Below are positions 32,698 to 43,428 of a stretch of 64,000 bases of DNA, one piece after another. The stretch comes from Euclidia mi (Eukaryota > Arthropoda > Insecta > Lepidoptera > Erebidae): positions 70,885,251 to 70,949,250 of the forward strand of contig OX123188.2 in assembly GCA_944739405.2 (NCBI GenBank). Direction: 5' to 3'. Each line of letters opens with the position of its first letter. Positions within the stretch are counted from its first letter, which is position 1. A program made the translations under genes and the position numbers. The notes below the pieces were generated by a model that made no database searches, had not been told where the DNA came from, and saw only the letters and a list, made by a program, of their open reading frames with translations.

Positions 32698-35600
32698 ATG
32701 AAGTCTTGGAATTTACTTGTATTTTCCATTTGCTTCAAACACATTTTCGGTGAGTATTAATTTATTTTGTATTCGTATCTACCATTATTTTTTAATTTTT
32801 ATAGTCTCACACCTGTTTCCCCGAAGGGGTAGGCAGAGGTGTAAATATTACACCCACATTTCGCCAGATTTATTTTAGTCCCACGTAATAGGGGGCGAGC
32901 CTATTGCCGTACCGGGCACATTACCAGACTCCGTGTTGCTACTGAGAATTTCCTAGCGAAAAAACCCAATAACACTTGCCCGACCCGGGAATCGAACTCG
33001 AGACCTCCCAATCACACGCTCACATTTATGCCGCGAGACCAACGAGGCAGTCTACCATTAATATCATTAAAGAGTATCTTGTATTTACGCAAATCTTATA
33101 CATTGATATTATCTTACTGAGATTACAGTTAAGGACGCGTTTACGCTTGTATCAAAAAACCACATATTTCCGGTACATTTTACGACAATTTTAGATAATA
33201 ACTAATAAAACTAATGATTACGATAAATTGATTACTTTTTTATCTATAAATCAATTTGAAAATAAATAAAAAATATTTAATTAATATTAATGTAAAATCG
33301 ATTCGAAACGGCCTCTTAAATCAAAAATAGGCATATCCTGCTATTTTTGGGTACAATTTTCTCTCTATTTTTACATTTATTTAGATTTTCAAAGATAGAA
33401 TAGGGTAGTAAATATAGTCAACTCAAAAACAATTAGATTATTTTTTTTCAAAATATTGTAAATTGACTCAAAAAAAGCAAAAAGTCATCTTACATTTTTC
33501 TTCTATTTTGCTCGCATACGTGTGTCTTAATGTGTGGCAATAAGGTTCGTTTTATTTAGCCACTTTCTTGATTTATATATCCAAATTCTGCAATGAGATC
33601 TCAGTCTGCGCTTGAGCGCCGTCGGGAGTGGACTCTATGTCGCTTGTCGCTGCAGCCCGAAGACGAAAAAAGCGAATACAAAATATTCGCTAAAATCAAA
33701 TTGATACTTCTCGTATTCTGTGCGAATTACGTAAAAGTAAATTTCTTTTGTATAAATGGACATTATTACTTTATTTTCTCCGTTATGTTGAGTCAGGATA
33801 TAATTAGATATTATTTTGTTTCTTGCGTTGAAATCTGGTAAGATTATCTGGACTGATGGTATACCATCCCGTTCAAGTGTTGCGACTGGAACTCATAAAA
33901 AAGTAGACCTAGTTATGCCAGGTTGGGGCTCATTTTATTTGTTTTGGTGAGACCCTACCACTGGTACTAGTGAAGTAACCTTCCAAGGTTATTCGATGAG
34001 TCTTGCTGGTACTCATATGTGAGTAAAGCTACGCATGCCGAGTTTGGGCTCATTTTGTTTGTACATAAGAGACCCTACCACTGGAACTTATGAAGTAACC
34101 TTCCGGGGTTATTCGATGACTCTTACGGGTACTCATATGTGAGTAGAGCTAGGCATGCCGAGTTTGGGCTCATTTTGTTTAGACATAAGAGACCCTACCA
34201 CTGGAACTTATGAAGTAACCTTCCAGGGTTATTCAATGACTCTTGCTGGTACTCATGTGTGAATAGAGCTAGGCATGCCGAGTTTGGGCTCATTTTGTTT
34301 GTACATAAGAGACCCTACCACTGGAACTTATGAAGTAACCTTCCAGGGTTATTCAATGACTCTTGCTGGTACTCATGTGTGAATAGAGCTAGGCATGCCG
34401 AGTTTGGGCTCATTTTGTTTGTACATAAGAGACCCTACCACTGGAACTTATGAAGTAACCTTCCAGGGTTATTCGATGACTCTTGCTGGTACTCATATGT
34501 GAGTAGAGCTAGGCATGTCGAGTTTGGGCTCATTTTGTTTGTACATAAGAGACCCAACCACTGCAACTTATGAAGTAACCTTCCAGGGTTATTAGATGAC
34601 TATTGCTGGTTCTTATATGTGAGTAGAGCTATGCATGCCGAGTTTGGGCTCATTTTGTTTGTACATAAGAGACCCAACCACTGCAACTTATGAAGTAACC
34701 TTCCAGGGTTATTCGATGACTATTGCTGGTTCTTATATGTGAGTATAGCTAGGTATGCCGAGTTTGGGCTCATTTTTTTTGTACATAAGAGACCCAACCC
34801 CTGCAACTTATGAAGTAACCTTTCAGGGTTATTCAATGACTCTTGCTGGTTCTCATATGTGAGTAGAGCTAGGCATGCCGAGTTTGGGCTCATTTTGTTT
34901 GTACATAAGAGACCCTACCACTGGAACTTATGAAGTAACCTTCCAGGGTTATTCAATGACTCTTGCTAGTACTCATGTGTGAGTAGAGCTAGGCCTGCCG
35001 AGTTTGGGCTCATTTTGTTTGTACATAAGAGACCCTACCACTGGAACTTATGAAGTAACCTTCCAGGGTTATTCGATGACTCTTGCTGGTACTCATATGT
35101 GAGTAGAGCTAGGCATGCCGAGTTTGGGCTCATTTTGTTTGTACATAAGAGACCCTACCACTGGAACTTATGAAGTAACCTTCCAGGGTTATTAGATGAC
35201 TCTTGCTGGTACTCATATGTGAGTAGAGCTAGGCATGCCGAGTTTGGGCTCATTTTGTTTGTACATAAGAGACCCTACCACTGGAATTTATGAAGTAACC
35301 TTCCTGGGTTATTCGATCACTCTTGCTGGTACTCATATGTGAGTAGAGCTAGGCATACTGAGTTTGGGCTCATTTTGTATGAACATCAGAGACCAAAGAA
35401 CAAAATGAGCCCAAACTCGGCATGCCTAGCTCTACTCACATATGAGTACCAGCAAGAGTCATCTTATAACCCTGGAAGGTTACTTCATAAGTTTCAGTGG
35501 TAGGGTCTCTCATGTACAATCAAAATGAGCCCAAACTCGGCATGCCTTGCTTTACGCACATATGAGTACCAGCAAGAGTCATCGAATAACCCTGGAAGGT

Positions 35601-37267
35601 TACTTCATAAGTTCCAGTGGTAGGGTCTCTTATGTACAAACAAAATGATCCCAAACTCGGCATGCCTAGCTCTACTCACACATGAGTACTAGCAAGAGTC
35701 ATTGAATAACCCTGGAAGGTTACTTCATAAGTTCCAGTGGTAGGGTCTCTTATGTACAAACAAAATGAGCCCAAACTCGGCATGCCTAGCTCTACTCACA
35801 TATGAGTACCAGCAAGAGTCATCTAATAACCCTGGAAGGTTACTTCATAAGTTCCAGTGGTAGAGTCTCTTATGTACAAACAAAATGAGCCCAAACTCGG
35901 CATGCCTAGCTCTACTCACATATGAGTACCAGCAAGAGTCATCGAATAACCCTGGAAGGTTACTTCATAAGTTCCAGTGGTAGGGTCTCTTATGTACAAA
36001 CAAAATGAGCCCAAACTCGGCATGCCTAGCTCTACTCACACATGAGTACTAGCAAGAGTCATTGAATAACCCTGCAAGGTTACTTCATAAGTTCCAGTGG
36101 TAGGGTCTCTTATGTACAAACAAAATGAGCCCAAACTCGGCATGCCTAGCTCTACTCACACATGAGTACTAGCAAGAGTCATTGAATAACCTTGGAAGGT
36201 TACTTCATAAGTTCCAGTGATAGGGTCTCTTATGTACAAACAAAATGAGCCCAAACTCGGCATGCCTAGCTCTACTCACATATAAGAACCAGCAAGAGTC
36301 ATCGAATAACCCTGGAAGGTTACTTCATAAGTTCCAGTGGTAGGGTCTCTTATGTACAAACAAAATGAGCCCAAACTCGGCATGCCTAGCTCTACTCACA
36401 TATGAGTACCAGCAAGAGTCATCGAATAACCCTGGAAGGTTACTTCATAAGTTCCAGTGGTAGGGACTCACTAAAACAAATAAAATGAGCCCCAACCTGG
36501 CATAACTAGGTCTATTCTTTTATGAGTTCCAGTCGCAACACTTGAATGGGATGGTATACCATCAGTCCACATAATCTTACCAGATTTCAACGCAAGAAAC
36601 AAAATAATATCTAAATATCGAAATATATCCTGAATCAACATAATGGAAAAAATAAAGTAATAATGTCCATTTAGGTATATAAAAATAAGAAACTTATTTG
36701 TACGTAATTCGCACAGTCAGGCCTATAACACATAGATACATATCACAAAAAATCTAAGTCTCAAAGTTATTTAGTTGAACTACATTTCCGCAAGTTACCG
36801 TACGTAGTACGTACTGTTGCCGCCGTGTCGCTGTAGTGACGCGATTTTGTACCTACTAATTTTGTAAACGCGTCCTTAAACCGTGACATAATAAAAATGT
36901 AGTTTCTTGACCATCCGCATCGCAATAAAAGCCGTAAACAGTGGTTAAATTTCAAATATCAAAAATGTTTATAAACGTGTCTTTTTCAGCCGTGTGTCCG
37001 ATTGGGGAGTACAGAACAGGACGTATATGTTCCTTTGAGAATACCTGTAGTCCAATGAGTGCTTACGCCACAAACTCACGACATTGCGTGTGTTGCTGCA
37101 TGCCGCCACTCACAAGAGATCCTGGTACAGAGGCTTGTGTAGAAGAGTGCCCCCTCAGCTATGGTGATATTAATATTCCAGAAGATACGTTCCTCCAATT
37201 TTTGCTGCTTGATACCGTTAATAGAAGTTACAACTTGGGGTTTAATGAGACTAAGGTTTGGGATTAA
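32698..37267 (+). CDS. Secreted cysteine-rich TIL-like protein with tail, gene 3
   Basis: The exons are 32698-32749 and 36990-37267, with donor GTGAGT, acceptor TTTCAG and a phase-1 intron of 4240 bp. The protein is 109 aa. Signal peptide: MKSWNLLVFSICFKHIF plus the split Ala. The domain (VCPIGEYRTGRIC...) keeps Cys 3, 14, 20, 33, 35, 37, 50 and 54, and adds a ninth, Cys36, giving CVCCCMPP where genes 1 and 2 have CDCWC. The odd number leaves one Cys unpaired, so a disulfide-linked dimer or a loss of constraint is possible. After CVEECP a 38-residue extension follows (PEDTFLQFLLLD, NETKVWD) to TAA 37265-37267, absent from gene 1 and cut off by TGA in gene 2. The intron holds a SINE and a 3.74-kb foldback element. 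The inhibitor role is inferred. Confidence 0.8.
32788..33050 (-). repeat. SINE family B, full copy in intron of gene 3
   Basis: It is flanked by perfect 10-bp duplications TCTACCATTA (32778-32787 and 33051-33060). The minus-strand head has CTGCCTCGTTGGTCTCGCGG and box B GAGTTCGATTCCCGGG. Confidence 0.9.
33880..35395 (+). repeat. Direct array, about 12.6 units of 120 bp
   Basis: The unit has GAGTTTGGGCTCATTTTGTT, ATAAGAGACCCTACCACTGG and TATGAAGTAACCTTCCAGGG, recurring exactly every 120 bp from 34021 to 35341. The first unit (33880-34000) is more diverged, which suggests expansion towards the centre. Small groups of neighbouring units share variants (for example CCCAACCACTGC in 34554-34802). 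Confidence 0.95.
35398..36535 (-). repeat. Inverted array, about 9.5 units of 120 bp
   Basis: It is the same unit in reverse orientation (CAAAATGAGCCCAAACTCGG every 120 bp from 35400). The junction at 35376-35400 has a short non-repeat spacer. The outermost unit (36470-36535) is the diverged one again, mirroring the left arm. Confidence 0.95.
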
Positions 37268-38224
37268 TTACCTTGAACAAATTATATTTATCATACTTCG
37301 GAGTACAATTAATTGGTCTTGTTGTAAAAAATCCTCAAATATGTATTGAAAGAACAACCTAGGATATTTTGGCATTTACCGAAGACCGATTTGGCAAGAA
37401 GATTATGCTGTAAAGTTTAAGGAAGCTTGAAGTTTCGGATGTTCTACCATTTGTTCTATAGGTAACAGACAGAACTGGTAACTTACACCATCTTTGTCAT
37501 CATATTGGATTATTTTGCAGCTTTTGAATTATAATAAATTTCTACATACATATCACACACTTGTAAAGTGTTTCTTATTTTTATTCTATGCTATTGTGAT
37601 TAACGTCTTAAGGCTTAAATGCAAAATTAAGCTCCAACTGGCATTTATCGTTACTTAAACTTTGAACACTAAAGCATTCTCAAAAACGGCCAGATCCATT
37701 AAGTTTCGTTTTTATAAAAGTTTTTCCAACTCTATTAAAAAGTCTATCAACGGTTATCAAGATAGATTAAACGAAATTGGTTTGGAATTGGCCAATTATC
37801 GAGACACACCTAAACGTAATGCTCCGTCACAAGGGTGCAAATGCTTTTTCTATGTCAATTGCTATATTGGTTGCGATGTTGTTCGACAGTGCTCGATAGC
37901 AAACGCAGTGAGTGATCTGCGTGTGATTATTTAATGCGTTTTTACATGCGAATGACATATAATATTTAAGGGAACATAAGCAAAAACTTTTTGTAATCAC
38001 CCAGTAATTCCAATAATCACTTTGGAAATCATAATATACGCAAAATAAAACGTTTAATTTTTGTAAATTAAATATTGATATATTAATATCAAACATTAGA
38101 CCCGATTGCTGTTGGAGCAAAAAGTTTTGGACTGGTAGCCACGCACCGGACGTCGCGTCGTAGCAGAGGTACGCTTCCTGCAAGGTAATCCCGCGATCCA
38201 AACAAGGTCTTCATTACTTGTTGG
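37268..38224. other. 3' flank of gene 3
   Basis: AATAAA at 37533-37538 is a plausible poly(A) signal of gene 3. An open frame at about 37680-37934 (KSINGYQDRLNEIGLELANY) lacks a good start and is not recognised. Confidence 0.45.
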
Positions 38225-38320
38225 GATCGAGGGCAGCGGATGGATGCAGTTGGCTCAAGATCGGTCCGCGTGGAGAGCCTTGGGGGAGGTCCAGCAGTGG
38301 ACGTCTTTGGGCTTAATGCT
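38225..38320 (+). pseudogene. RTE ORF 3' end fragment
   Basis: It reads GSGWMQLAQDRSAWRALGE then VQQWTSLG, the typical end of an RTE reverse transcriptase ORF. No other part of the element is seen. Confidence 0.7.
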
Positions 38321-38627
38321 GAAACATTGGAAGCCTTGTCGTTTTAATCAGGTTGCGATTTCTGTGGACACAAAGATACTGTCCGAGCGATGTTAGGTCT
38401 CCGTCTGTGGTATAGATTTTACCTGAACAATGGTTCGGTTATTTTACCTGGACAAATGTGACGTTATTGTTGCATTTTTACGAGGTCTTCAAAGATGTTA
38501 AAGAATGCATTTAAACCAATTTATGCATTCTGTACAAGTTTTACCCTTATACAACTTACAGTATACGGATAAGAATAACATGAAATGAAAATATAGTAGT
38601 CAAACATTTTATTTTAGATACAGTAAT

Positions 38628-39452
38628 ATTGAAATTAAACTACAGTTTACGGATTTTATCGCGTTATTTGGTTTCACTGGTTATTACATTTAAACCGAAT
38701 GATCTAGAAACTAAATTTTTATTACTCGCCGACGTTTCGAATTCTTTACAGGATTCATGCTCATGGCAGACTGAGGCGATATTTGTCTTTATCTTGAATT
38801 TAAAAGTTATCTCAAAGTACCCGAACATTTTTCAACTATTGGTGTTACTATCTACGCAGAATGTGCTCACTGTGTCTTGATGTCTTCTGGTGACTTTGTC
38901 CTTCTTGGCTTTCATTAGCCTGATAACAGGGTCCCAAGCTACACACTCACAGAAGCCGTCAGCAGACAAAGTCTGCTGTGTGTGAACATGTAGAACAAGG
39001 AACCAACCATTACCTGCGATTTGATAAACCACAGATACTCGCAAAAGAACACTGCTTTATTCCAAGAATGATACGGGAAGCTATTGAAATTAAAAATCAT
39101 CCTAATTTTAATAGGGAAGATGGTTGGAATGTTCCTCCAGATTGGGACCCTGTTATCAGGCTAATGAAACCTAAGAAGGACAAAGTCACCAGAAGACATC
39201 AAGACACAGTGAGCACATTCTGCGTAGATAGTAACACCAATAGTTGAAAAATGTTCGGGTACTTTGAGATAGCTTTTAAATTCAAGACAAAGACAAATAT
39301 CACCTCAGTCTGCCGTGAACATGAATCCTGTAAAGAGTTCGAAACGTCGGCTAGTAATAAAAATGTAGTTTCTAGATCATTCGGTTTAAATGTAATAACC
39401 AGTGAAACCAATATAACGCGGTGAAATCTGTAAACTGTAGTTTAATTTCAAT
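38628..39452 (+). mobile_element. Penelope-like element end with inverted duplicate
   Basis: 38628-38938 is the inverted copy of 39142-39452. The centre (38940-39243) carries in one frame EQGTNHYLRFDKPQILAKEH, IPRMIREAIEIKNHPNFNRE and DGWNVPPDW..., matching the end of the GIY-YIG nuclease of Penelope elements (R-E-A-I-E-I-x-x-H-x-N-F-N-R). The GIY-YIG start and the RT are missing. Both arms include CCGACGTTTCGA(A/G). Partial inverted terminal copies are a known habit of Penelope elements. Confidence 0.78.
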
Positions 39453-39784
39453 GTGTAACATTCGCGTAAACCCAAGAAAATACCTATTATACAGTAATAT
39501 CTTAACATTCTATACCTGGAGGTTTCAGCACGTAGAGGACGCTGAAACAGAGAAAGTTGAATAAATATAATTTACCAAATTGCCCCAATCAATTCTGTTG
39601 AGAACCACGCTATTTCGAAATTAGGGAGCCGCAACCTGCACGACCTTATTATGCAGATTTTAACACCTTTTTCACTATAAAACTAGTTGAACGCGAGGCT
39701 TTGCCTGTCTATTAAAGTCCACTGATATGAGTTCCAAATTAAAAAGCTTTTTAAAAGAATGATTCTTCTTCTTAATAATCAAAT

Positions 39785-40018
39785 CTGCATGTATAAAATT
39801 CTTGTGTTACTGACTGACTGACAGACAAGCTATAGCCAGAACCATTAGGCGCAAGAAGCTTAAATTCGGTATGTAGGTATGTTTCTTGGGGACTGTAGGG
39901 GTGCACAAGGAGTGATTCCATGAAATTCCCACGTGAACAAAGAATACTATTAAATATAATTAAAAAATATATTATAAAAAGAAACGTGCGAGGAGCATAG
40001 CTGCGGGATTCCTCTAGT
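39785..40018 (+). repeat. Helitron-like non-autonomous repeat
   Basis: It starts TCTGCATGTATAAAATTCTT, has ACTGACTGACTGACAGACAA, and ends GCTGCGGGATTCCTCTAGT. The layout matches the CTAGT-ended repeats at 19675 and 51190. Confidence 0.55.
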
Positions 40019-40684
40019 AATTATTAAAAATATGTTTTCTTGATGTATAACATAAGTTATAATTTGTACTTTGTGTCCGCTGTTTGAATCTTTACAGAGT
40101 TCCTAGCGACTCAGACACTCATACTAGGGCAAGCCCTGTCTCCTCAAAAGAAATCTAGTGCCACGAGTTCCATATCAATTCATCATATTTCCAATAATTT
40201 ACCCTTATCGTTTCTGTACAAAACTCCTGGCAGCCAAAGGATATTTCCTATAAAGTATTGGAAACCCTTGTATCCGTGTGTAAATAACATCGAATGTGAT
40301 TATTTTATATTGAATAAATAATAATTAAATTGTGCGCCGCGTTCAGCGGAAATGTATGAGCCTACAAAACTGTGTCAATTCAAGGACGAGACTAACTCGA
40401 ATACGCAAAAGGAAATTATATTCAGTTAAGTTCCTCATTGTTGTTCAACTTTCATAAACTGAGCATTATTCTCTGAGTAGTGTATAAACTATAATGTACA
40501 TACATGTAAATACATGTATAAATATTTATTCAGATTCACTACTAGGTACTCTTTCACGTGGAATAGTGAGAGAAATCCATGACGGAGTAAATCCTATTAA
40601 TTTTAAACTTTCATGACTTGTATAGATTTTATGGTGTTTGTTGACGGGTATTAATCGTGTAAGTACACACCTAGATAGTGTAGG
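40019..40684. other. No recognised feature
   Basis: AT-rich DNA without gene or repeat recognised. Confidence 0.5.
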
Positions 40685-40815
40685 ACGTCCTCCGGCTGGG
40701 TGGAGGCTACGCAAAGTGGCTGGCAGCGGCTGGACACGAAAAGGCGAAAATCGGGCTCAGTGGCGTGCCATTGGAGAAGCCTATATCCAGCAGTGGATTA
40801 TGGCCAGCTGATGAT
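40685..40815 (+). pseudogene. RTE ORF 3' end fragment
   Basis: It reads RPPAGWRRLRKVAGSGWTRK, then RAQWRAIGEAYIQQWIMAS to a stop, followed by GATGATAATGATGA. This is the end of an RTE ORF with its short 3' UTR. Confidence 0.78.
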
Positions 40816-42272
40816 AATGATGACATACCTACTTATTTTGTTGGTTTACTCTAGTTTTCTCGTGACTATAGCCAGTGTAAACCGACCCAAACGTTGAGGC
40901 AAAATTAGGTATGTTACCCTTAGATGCCTTTATGCACCTAAGTGTCTATGCGATTAAGATCGATAAAAAAATATCGTATGCATTTTCTTCTATACTACTT
41001 GTCTTTGTGCCAGTTACATAGTTAGTAACTAGCTGTCTCCAATATGGCTTATTACTTTTGTAGAAACGGTATCGCCTTTTGTTTCTCTGGCAATCTTGGC
41101 ATACTTACCATTGCCATCTATCGAGTAAGTTAGGAATTTTTGCGCAGTTGTTGAAAGTACTTTGAAAGGGGAGTAAAATACTGAGAACTTCTGATTAACA
41201 ATGTATATTGAAGGAACATAGAATATTATTTAATGTTGTCATTAGTAATACGTTTATTAGTAGTAATAACTGTAATAAGTTGCATTTTAGAATTATCTTG
41301 CTCAATAAAATCGTAAACTATGTAGTTTTGAATAGTTATTTGTATATCGATCTATTCTGTCTTTCTTCAATGCACTGCTCATCGCCACTACAACGCTTTC
41401 GCTGTCTTGAAGGGTGACACCGACGTATCGCTTCCATGCTCATCGCTCAGGTGTCAAGATCACGGTTTTAGGTTGCTTTAAAAGTATTCAGAATCAAACT
41501 AGTCTTCAGTTCGTTCGTGTAGTCACTTTAACTTCCCCAACGCGTATAGGTAAATCGTCGTCTAGGCCTTTGTCCAGCAGTGGCCGTCTCTCGGCTGATA
41601 TTTGTCTATGGGCAACTATAAATCAAAATTGATTATAGAAAACCAAATCAGTCTATGTAGAATCGTTCATTGCTCTGAATCGAGCCCAGATTTACCAAGT
41701 ATTGTGAATATGAATGAGTCTGGGGCGGTGAGAGGACGGGTTAGGTCAATGACCAGATTAGTGACCTCCTTCAGACGACCCTGGTCGCTTAGTACTTGTG
41801 ACCGTCAAATCAAGTACATATCTGAAGATTTATCGACATAAAAAGGAATGGATTGTATGCAAATGTCTCTTAACGCCTAGCATGATTTGTTTCTGTCATC
41901 TGGGGACTGGCAGATATATTTTGAGTTTTATTTTAAATATTGCTAGCAATTTATGTTACAAATTATTTTAATCTTTCTCATTAAAGTTAAGACTATGCTT
42001 AACATTAAAATTCACTTGTCATAAAAGCAGGCTATCATCTGTAGTGAAATTGATTGAGTTAGAAATATTAATTTCTCGCTAACTGGTGACAGATGGCAGG
42101 AAGATTCTAGAATGGCGGCCATGCAGCGGGCAATGCAGCAGGGGTAGACCCTTCCCAAGGCGGACCGACGATCTTATTGGGATGCCGGCACTCAATACCC
42201 TTGGGGGATGAATATGTTCAGAAATCACTGCATCGTCAAGTTAGACATGTACCTACCTAATATCGTTGTATT
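40816..42272. other. Mostly unrecognised; small RTE-like scrap
   Basis: TAGGCCTTTGTCCAGCAGTGG near 41555-41580 is the end of an RTE ORF again. Otherwise no gene is recognised; frames at 41208-41841 have no motif. Confidence 0.4.
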
Positions 42273-42278
42273 ACAGTG

Positions 42279-42592
42279 CAGCGATAGCCGAGTGGTGAGA
42301 CCGACAGACTGCTATGCAGCGGGTCTCAGGTTCGAATTCTCGGCTCGCACCAATGACTTTTCGAAGTTAAGTGCGTATTAAATTGTTAATTATCGCTTGC
42401 TAAACGGTGAAGGAAAACATCGTGAGGAAACCTGCATGTCTAAGAGTTCTCAATAATGTTCTCGAAAGACATGTGAAGTCTGCCAATCCGCACTTGGCCA
42501 GCGTGGCGGACTATGGCCTTACCCTTCTCATAGTGAGAAGAGGCCCGTGCCCAGCAGTGGGACAGTATAAAGGGCTCATAATGATGATGATG
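42279..42592 (+). repeat. SINE family A2, full copy
   Basis: The head has GCGATAGCCGAGTGG (box A) and GGTTCGAATTC (box B), and the tail GCCCAGCAGTGGGACAGTAT and (ATG)n. A short duplication ACAGTG flanks it (42273-42278, 42593-42598). Confidence 0.85.
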
Positions 42593-42622
42593 ACAGTGTG
42601 TTCACTGTATGTACAATTGTAT

Positions 42623-42675
42623 ATAGTCTTTGGCAGTATTTTACTAAGTAATAGTAAAATACTGCCAAAGACTAT
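42623..42675. repeat. Perfect palindrome, 24-bp arms, 5-bp loop
   Basis: ATAGTCTTTGGCAGTATTTT... (42623-42646) pairs exactly with 42652-42675; the spacer is AGTAA. It lies 30 bp after SINE A2. Confidence 0.93.
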
Positions 42676-43050
42676 GTACCGTATGTATCACTACAAAATT
42701 AGTAAATTTGGTAGTTTCTGTCCGACTTCAGTTTGTATTGGCCTTGTCCATCATGGTAGTAGCATCATGCATCGTCATGAAATATCGATGCAATGGAAAT
42801 GTGTCTATTGGTTATGAACTTGACGTCGACACAGACTCCGTCTCTTTATCGTCTATCTTCATCTGTTTTAGGGTAAGTAGTAATTGTCACTTTTCAATTA
42901 ATGGTGGATATACCTAAAAAAAATTACCTAAACAACTGTTAAAGTTAACCCCTAGTGTTTTAATACAATGTTGTAGAACGTTATGTTTTCTTATTAAGCC
43001 GTATCGAAGCTAAAAGTAGCATTACCAAATTTTTTATTTATACTTTTGTG

Positions 43051-43419
43051 GCGGCGATAGCCGAGTGGATATACCAACAGACTGCCATGCAGAGGGTATC
43101 GGGTTCGAATCCACGGCGCGCACCAATGACTTTTCGGAGTTATGTGCGTATTGAATGGTAATTATCGCTTGTCCCGTGCCTCGGAGAGCACGTTAAGCCG
43201 TCGGTCCCTGTTGTCATGAAGATCTGTGACAGTCGTTACAGGGCGTCAGTACCTTCTAAACAAACTGACACTAGTCCAAACCATAGAATATCGTTATCCC
43301 TTCGGGTTGCGGAGGTCAGAAAGGCAGTCACTCTGTGGAAAAGCTAATATTCAGCCAAATCCGGTTAGACTAGAAAGCGGACCCCAGATTGAAACTGGGA
43401 TAACGCTAAGAGGATGATG
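43051..43419 (+). repeat. SINE family A, full length
   Basis: The head has GCGATAGCCGAGTGGATATA and GGTTCGAATCC, and the body ends AACGCTAAGAGGATGATG. It is flanked by ACTTTTGTG at 43042-43050 and 43420-43428. Confidence 0.92.
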
Positions 43420-43428
43420 ACTTTTGTG

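Larger units (their letters stand above)
33133..36875. mobile_element. 3.74-kb foldback element with TTAA target, in intron of gene 3
   Basis: The ends are GGACGCGTTTA (33133) and TAAACGCGTCC (ends 36875), each flanked by TTAA (33129-33132, 36876-36879). Inside, 33719-33880 and about 36535-36717 are inverted copies (TGCGAATTACGTA, AATGGACATTATTACTTTA, GGTATACCATC). Between them lie a direct array (33880-35395) and an inverted array (35398-36535) of one 120-bp unit. Each half is therefore a long arm made mostly of tandem repeats, as in Drosophila FB/Galileo-type foldback elements. A TTAA target would suit piggyBac or Kolobok. No transposase is visible. Confidence 0.8.

Noticed and set aside
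33593..33841. Open frame MRSQSALERRREWTL at the left arm of the foldback element
   Set aside because: No recognised motif, and the inverted right arm does not keep it; probably non-coding element DNA.
33880..36535. 120-bp repeats as a CRISPR array
   Set aside because: The whole 120-bp unit repeats without unique spacers, in a eukaryotic intron, in two orientations.
37662..37934. 90-codon frame with clustered cysteines after gene 3, as a possible fourth paralogue
   Set aside because: No ATG, no signal peptide exon, and the Cys spacing does not match the family.
43051..43130. tRNA gene
   Set aside because: Box A and B are present, but the sequence continues as a 370-bp SINE with target duplications and many copies.
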